In this document: piece after piece, positions 60,812 through 64,000 of the stretch | How the letters are laid out: the number at the start of each line of letters is the position of its first letter | Numbering within the stretch: the stretch's first letter is position 1 | Source: Sphingomonas crusticola | GTDB taxonomy: Bacteria > Pseudomonadota > Alphaproteobacteria > Sphingomonadales > Sphingomonadaceae | NCBI RefSeq assembly: GCF_003391115.1 | Contig: NZ_QTJP01000001.1 | Location: 1,674,001 to 1,738,000, forward strand | DNA length: 64,000 nt | Reading direction: 5' to 3' | Translations under genes and position numbers: made by a program | The notes under the pieces: generated by a model | The model's input: only the letters and a program-made list of their open reading frames with translations | Database searches by the model: none | Told to the model about the DNA's origin: nothing

Positions 60812-62203
60812 TCAGGGCGTAAGCTCCAGAAGCAGCGTCGCGTGGGGCGCTATCGTGAAATCCACGCCATCGCGGCGGCCGAGATCCGTGTAGGCCCAGA
60901 CGTCGCGCGTCCGGTAGCTCTTCGCGAGATTGTAGAAGTCGTAGCTGTGGCGCACTGCGGCCGGATCATCGCCCAGATTGAACAAAGCGAGATAGCGCGT
61001 GCCGTTTCGCCCGGTCGAGGTCCAGACGGCAAAGGGACCCTCGCGCGTGACCTGGCGGGGATCGCGGCCATATTGATTCATGTCCAGCACGGTCCGATTG
61101 GTCAGCAGCGCCAGCGTGGCCGGATCGAGCCGGGTCAGATTGGCGCCGAGGATGAGCGGGGAACGCGCGATTGCCCATAAAGTGATCATCGTGCGCTGCT
61201 CGGCCGCGGTCAGTCGCGTGTGCCGGGGCTCGCCATAGCCCGGCGTCGGGCCGAGATAGCCGATGGGGAGCATGTCGGCGTCGGCCCAGCCATCCGGACC
61301 GGCCAATGGCGCCCAGCCGGATACGAGATCGAAATGCTCCTTCAGCGCGCGCGGCCAGGCGGCGCGGTTCGACCACATATCCCAGACATCGTCGGAGATG
61401 CGCCACATTTGCGCATGGGGCCGGATTTCGGACAGGATGCCGGGCGAGGTCGGCCCCGGCGACAGGCTCAGCACGATCGGCCGTCCCACCTTGGCGATGG
61501 CGCGGTGGATCATCCTGATCTCGGCGGGTTTATAGGGATGGTCGGAGATGCAATCGACCTTGAGATAGTCGACACCCCATTGCGCATATTGCGCAATCAG
61601 CGACTCGTACCAGGCCTGTCCGGCCGGACTATCCTTTACGCCCCAATTGGTCGGATCCCACGGGCAGGCGTCCGAAGTATCGGCCACGTCCTGCGCGCGA
61701 AAGCGGCTGCCGGCGACCGGAAAATTCCGGGCGACCGATTCCCGCGGAATGCCGCGCACGATGTGGATGCCGAACTTCAGGCCTCGCGCATGGACCGCCG
61801 CGCCAATCGCGGCAAAACCCTGATTGCGGCCATCGGCCAGGGCTGACGGAAACCGTGCGGGATCGGGGATGTAGCGGCCATTGGCGTCGAGCACGTAGAC
61901 CAGCTTTTCAGGCGTCGGCCGATCCTGCGGATTCTGCATGAACCAGCCCTCGTCGATGACGGCGTAGTTCCATCCGAAGGGCTTCAGCGATTTGGCGAGG
62001 ACGTCGACATTGGCTCGGAAATCGCTCTCGGTGATCGCCAGCCCATAGGCATCCCAGCTGTTCCAGCCCATCGGCGGGCGTGGCGCCAGCGCCGCCGCCC
62101 TGCCCCCTGTGGCCTTAGCGCCGGCGGCCGACGCGGCTGCGGGGTGTAGGAGCGCGAGCGCGAGCAACCATGAGAACAGCCTTCCCGTGACTTTCGGCAT
62201 CAT
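60812..62203 (-). CDS. GH27 alpha-galactosidase-like enzyme, secreted
   Basis: A 463-residue enzyme with a signal peptide (MMPKVTGRLFSWLLALALLHPAAASAA). PPMGWNSWDAYG (about residues 43-54) is the GH27 hallmark, the catalytic nucleophile Asp lies in VDYLKVDC and the acid/base Asp in RISDDVWD. A C-terminal beta domain completes the fold. It probably removes terminal alpha-linked galactose (or a related sugar such as beta-L-arabinopyranose) in the periplasm. It is 46 bases downstream of the GH35 gene. Confidence 0.92.
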   Translation of the reverse strand: MMPKVTGRLFSWLLALALLHPAAASAAGAKATGGRAAALAPRPPMGWNSWDAYGLAITESDFRANVDVLAKSLKPFGWNYAVIDEGWFMQNPQDRPTPEKLVYVLDANGRYIPDPARFPSALADGRNQGFAAIGAAVHARGLKFGIHIVRGIPRESVARNFPVAGSRFRAQDVADTSDACPWDPTNWGVKDSPAGQAWYESLIAQYAQWGVDYLKVDCISDHPYKPAEIRMIHRAIAKVGRPIVLSLSPGPTSPGILSEIRPHAQMWRISDDVWDMWSNRAAWPRALKEHFDLVSGWAPLAGPDGWADADMLPIGYLGPTPGYGEPRHTRLTAAEQRTMITLWAIARSPLILGANLTRLDPATLALLTNRTVLDMNQYGRDPRQVTREGPFAVWTSTGRNGTRYLALFNLGDDPAAVRHSYDFYNLAKSYRTRDVWAYTDLGRRDGVDFTIAPHATLLLELTP

Positions 62204-62249
62204 CGTCCCCCTCTTCGGCTGCGGCGATCCACGAACTGGCCAAGCAAGG

Positions 62250-63875
62250 TCAACGGTAGGCGGCGAGCTTCACGTGCAGCAATTGCGGGATGGAGGTAAA
62301 GTTCAGGCCGTAATCGGTCTGGTCACCGTTCCAGACGCGTTCGAACACCCAGCGCCCGGCGGAATCGTAATGGCCCTCTTCGACGCGGGCCATCATCACG
62401 TGATCGCCCGGATCGGGCTTGGCCAAGGCGAACTCGACGCGGACATGATAGCCGGTCACGAGATATTCGTCAGGCCCGATCTCGGCGATCGCAGCGCCGC
62501 CTGACGGTGTTTCGTTGCCGGTCGGCGGCTTCATGCCGAATTGCGCGCGCCCGAAGGTCGCGGTCGCGCGCCAGCGGCCGAGCTCCATCGTCGCGGCATG
62601 TTTGGGATCGTCGGGTCCGGGCTCCGCCACGCCCCAGGTCTTCCCTTCCAGCGCCAGCGCCGGCCAGATGGTCTGCAGCGGCCTGAACAAGGCGTAATTG
62701 GCGGCGAAGGCGCCGAGCGTCGCATCGTCGAGCTTCTCGGCGCCGAGCGGGAAGTTCATATAGCCGGTCGCGTCCATCCCGAATGGCGAGAAGCCGATTC
62801 CGCCGCGGCCGACGACCGGGAAGAAGTAACGCGCATAAGGCCTGGCATTGCCGGTTTCCGGCACGAACAGCGCATTGTCGGGACGCTGAAACAGGTCGAG
62901 GTAGCGCATGTAGGTGGCGTAATCGGGATTGTAGATGTCGGGCGCGGCGAGATCGATCGCCGGAGCGCCCGCCTTCCACACCGCGAGCACGTCATGGGTC
63001 GGCCCGCCGGATGCGTATGTATCCGGATTCTGCTTCTTGAACGGGTCGCTCAGCGCGGCGTTGACGTACATCGGCAGCGGCTTCACCGCCTTGCCTGCGG
63101 CCGCGATCTCGTTGACGTAGGTCGAAATCGCCCAGGCGTTGAAATATTCGTCGGCATCCTTGCCGAACGCCTGCGACCAGGTGCCCGGCTTTGCCCCCAG
63201 CGCGCGCACAAGCGCCGCGGGTGCCGCACCTTCGAACGCTTTTTGCGCCACCGGCGAATGATCGCGCACGCCGCCATAGATGCCGGTCTCGTTTTCGACC
63301 TGCACCATGATGACCGTATTCTGCGGATCGACGGTCTTGAGATGCTCCATCAGCCGGACGAACGCCTTCTTGTCGGCCTCCAGCGTCGTCCGAAAATGCG
63401 GCGAGGCGGTATATTGCGTCTCGCCCTTGGCGGAAATGAAGCGCGGGAAGCGCTTGGTATCCAGCTTCACCCATTCGGGCTGATAGCTGTTGCCGGTATT
63501 TTTCCAGGTGCCGAACCACAGCAGAACCAGTCGCTGATCGTGCTGCCGCGCCTGCGCGAGCAGAATGTCGACCCACGAAAAGTCGAACTTGCCCTCGGTC
63601 GGCTCGATCTGCTCCCACGCGACAGGCACTTCGAGGGTGTTGCCGCCGAGCCGATCGATGATCGGCCACACCTTGGGTAAGGCCGCGGGATAATTGGAGG
63701 AATTGTTGACCTGTGCGCCGAGCATGAGGAACGGCTTGCCGTCCACCACCAGCGCATAACGCCCGCCTTGCTTGACGAGATGAGGAGGGGCTGTCGGAGC
63801 CGCCGCACTGGCACCGCCCTCACAGAGGATAAGCGTAGCCGCCAGCATGAGGGCACGGCGAGAGCGACGTGTCAT
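62250..63875 (-). CDS. GH35-type beta-galactosidase-like protein with DUF5597 C-terminus
   Basis: A 541-residue exported protein (signal peptide MTRRSRRALMLAATLILCEGGASA). The TIM-barrel part has the acid/base Glu in VQVENETGIYG (about residue 196) and the nucleophile Glu in FVPETGN (about residue 345). The C-terminal part (from about 430) matches the DUF5597 domain common in these proteins. Likely exo-beta-galactosidase in the same uptake locus. The first gene of the GH35-GH27-TonB receptor set visible here. Confidence 0.9.
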   Translation of the reverse strand: MTRRSRRALMLAATLILCEGGASAAAPTAPPHLVKQGGRYALVVDGKPFLMLGAQVNNSSNYPAALPKVWPIIDRLGGNTLEVPVAWEQIEPTEGKFDFSWVDILLAQARQHDQRLVLLWFGTWKNTGNSYQPEWVKLDTKRFPRFISAKGETQYTASPHFRTTLEADKKAFVRLMEHLKTVDPQNTVIMVQVENETGIYGGVRDHSPVAQKAFEGAAPAALVRALGAKPGTWSQAFGKDADEYFNAWAISTYVNEIAAAGKAVKPLPMYVNAALSDPFKKQNPDTYASGGPTHDVLAVWKAGAPAIDLAAPDIYNPDYATYMRYLDLFQRPDNALFVPETGNARPYARYFFPVVGRGGIGFSPFGMDATGYMNFPLGAEKLDDATLGAFAANYALFRPLQTIWPALALEGKTWGVAEPGPDDPKHAATMELGRWRATATFGRAQFGMKPPTGNETPSGGAAIAEIGPDEYLVTGYHVRVEFALAKPDPGDHVMMARVEEGHYDSAGRWVFERVWNGDQTDYGLNFTSIPQLLHVKLAAYR

Positions 63876-63979
63876 ATGGATCCTCCCCGGGCGTAATTGG
63901 CTCCGCCCCTAATTGTATGACAAGACCATAGCGCTTCACGCACCCCGATCAACTGCGGACGAGGCTTGGGATGGGTGCC

Positions 63980-64000
63980 CTAGCTGAAGCTCGCCTTCAG
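63980..64000 (-). CDS. C-terminal end of a probable outer-membrane protein (cut by window edge)
   Basis: On the minus strand the last bases read LKASFS then TAG, which looks like the last strand of a TonB-receptor or barrel protein. Only six codons are visible, so this is a guess from the typical ending and the locus type. Confidence 0.25.
   Translation of the reverse strand: MKASFS

Overview
The window is GC-rich (roughly two-thirds G+C by eye) and nearly every gene looks sphingomonad-like. It has a MlaE-FDB style lipid transport operon, a GreA/GreB-like protein, paired tryptophan-halogenase and cupin genes, TonB-dependent receptors, and many GATCCCAGC-CTTCG-CTGGGATGAC type intergenic palindromes. 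The most likely source is a Sphingomonas or close relative (Alphaproteobacteria, Sphingomonadales), inferred from gene content rather than from any marker phylogeny.

Layout, 1-16 kb: the end of one tryptophan-halogenase-like gene, a second complete one and a JmjC/cupin-8 gene form a translationally coupled string. Then come phenylalanine 4-hydroxylase, an SdpR/SdpI-like autorepressor and membrane protein pair with a palindromic operator, and groES-groEL under a CIRCE element. Next are a small membrane protein, a secreted HExxH metallopeptidase, a class A penicillin-binding protein flanked by a direct repeat, two small exported proteins, an SGNH hydrolase, tag, an exported protein and a Gre-like factor.

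Layout, 16-34 kb: EF-hand protein, argG, a GNAT acetyltransferase, a DUF167 protein, a GIY-YIG nuclease sitting among palindromic repeats, a HAD phosphatase, mlaE-mlaF-mlaD-lipoprotein, pepN, an SDR-like protein, argE, a MerR-P-loop fusion, a Nudix-DUF47 fusion followed by a PiT phosphate transporter, recJ and tRNA-Glu(UUC).

Layout, 34-57 kb: this is the unusual part. One minus-strand run about 23 kb long begins with a two-partner secretion pair: a TpsB pore and a 4009-residue TpsA adhesin with GLUG motifs and a 23-unit MBG array. It continues with an outer-membrane barrel, a receiver-PP2C phosphatase (RsbU-like), a Cache-PAS hybrid kinase, a single-domain receiver, an RsbW-like ATPase, an RsbV-like STAS protein, an NCS2-type permease carrying an extra C-terminal GHKL-like domain, and a further histidine kinase. 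Gaps inside the run are tiny or negative except between the permease and the last kinase. I read it as an adhesin export system tied to a partner-switching signalling cassette. An orphan NarL-type response regulator diverges from its head.

Layout, 57-64 kb: a TonB-dependent receptor with GH27 (alpha-galactosidase-like) and GH35 (beta-galactosidase-like) enzymes makes a galactoside uptake locus. The last 21 bases probably hold the end of another minus-strand outer-membrane gene.
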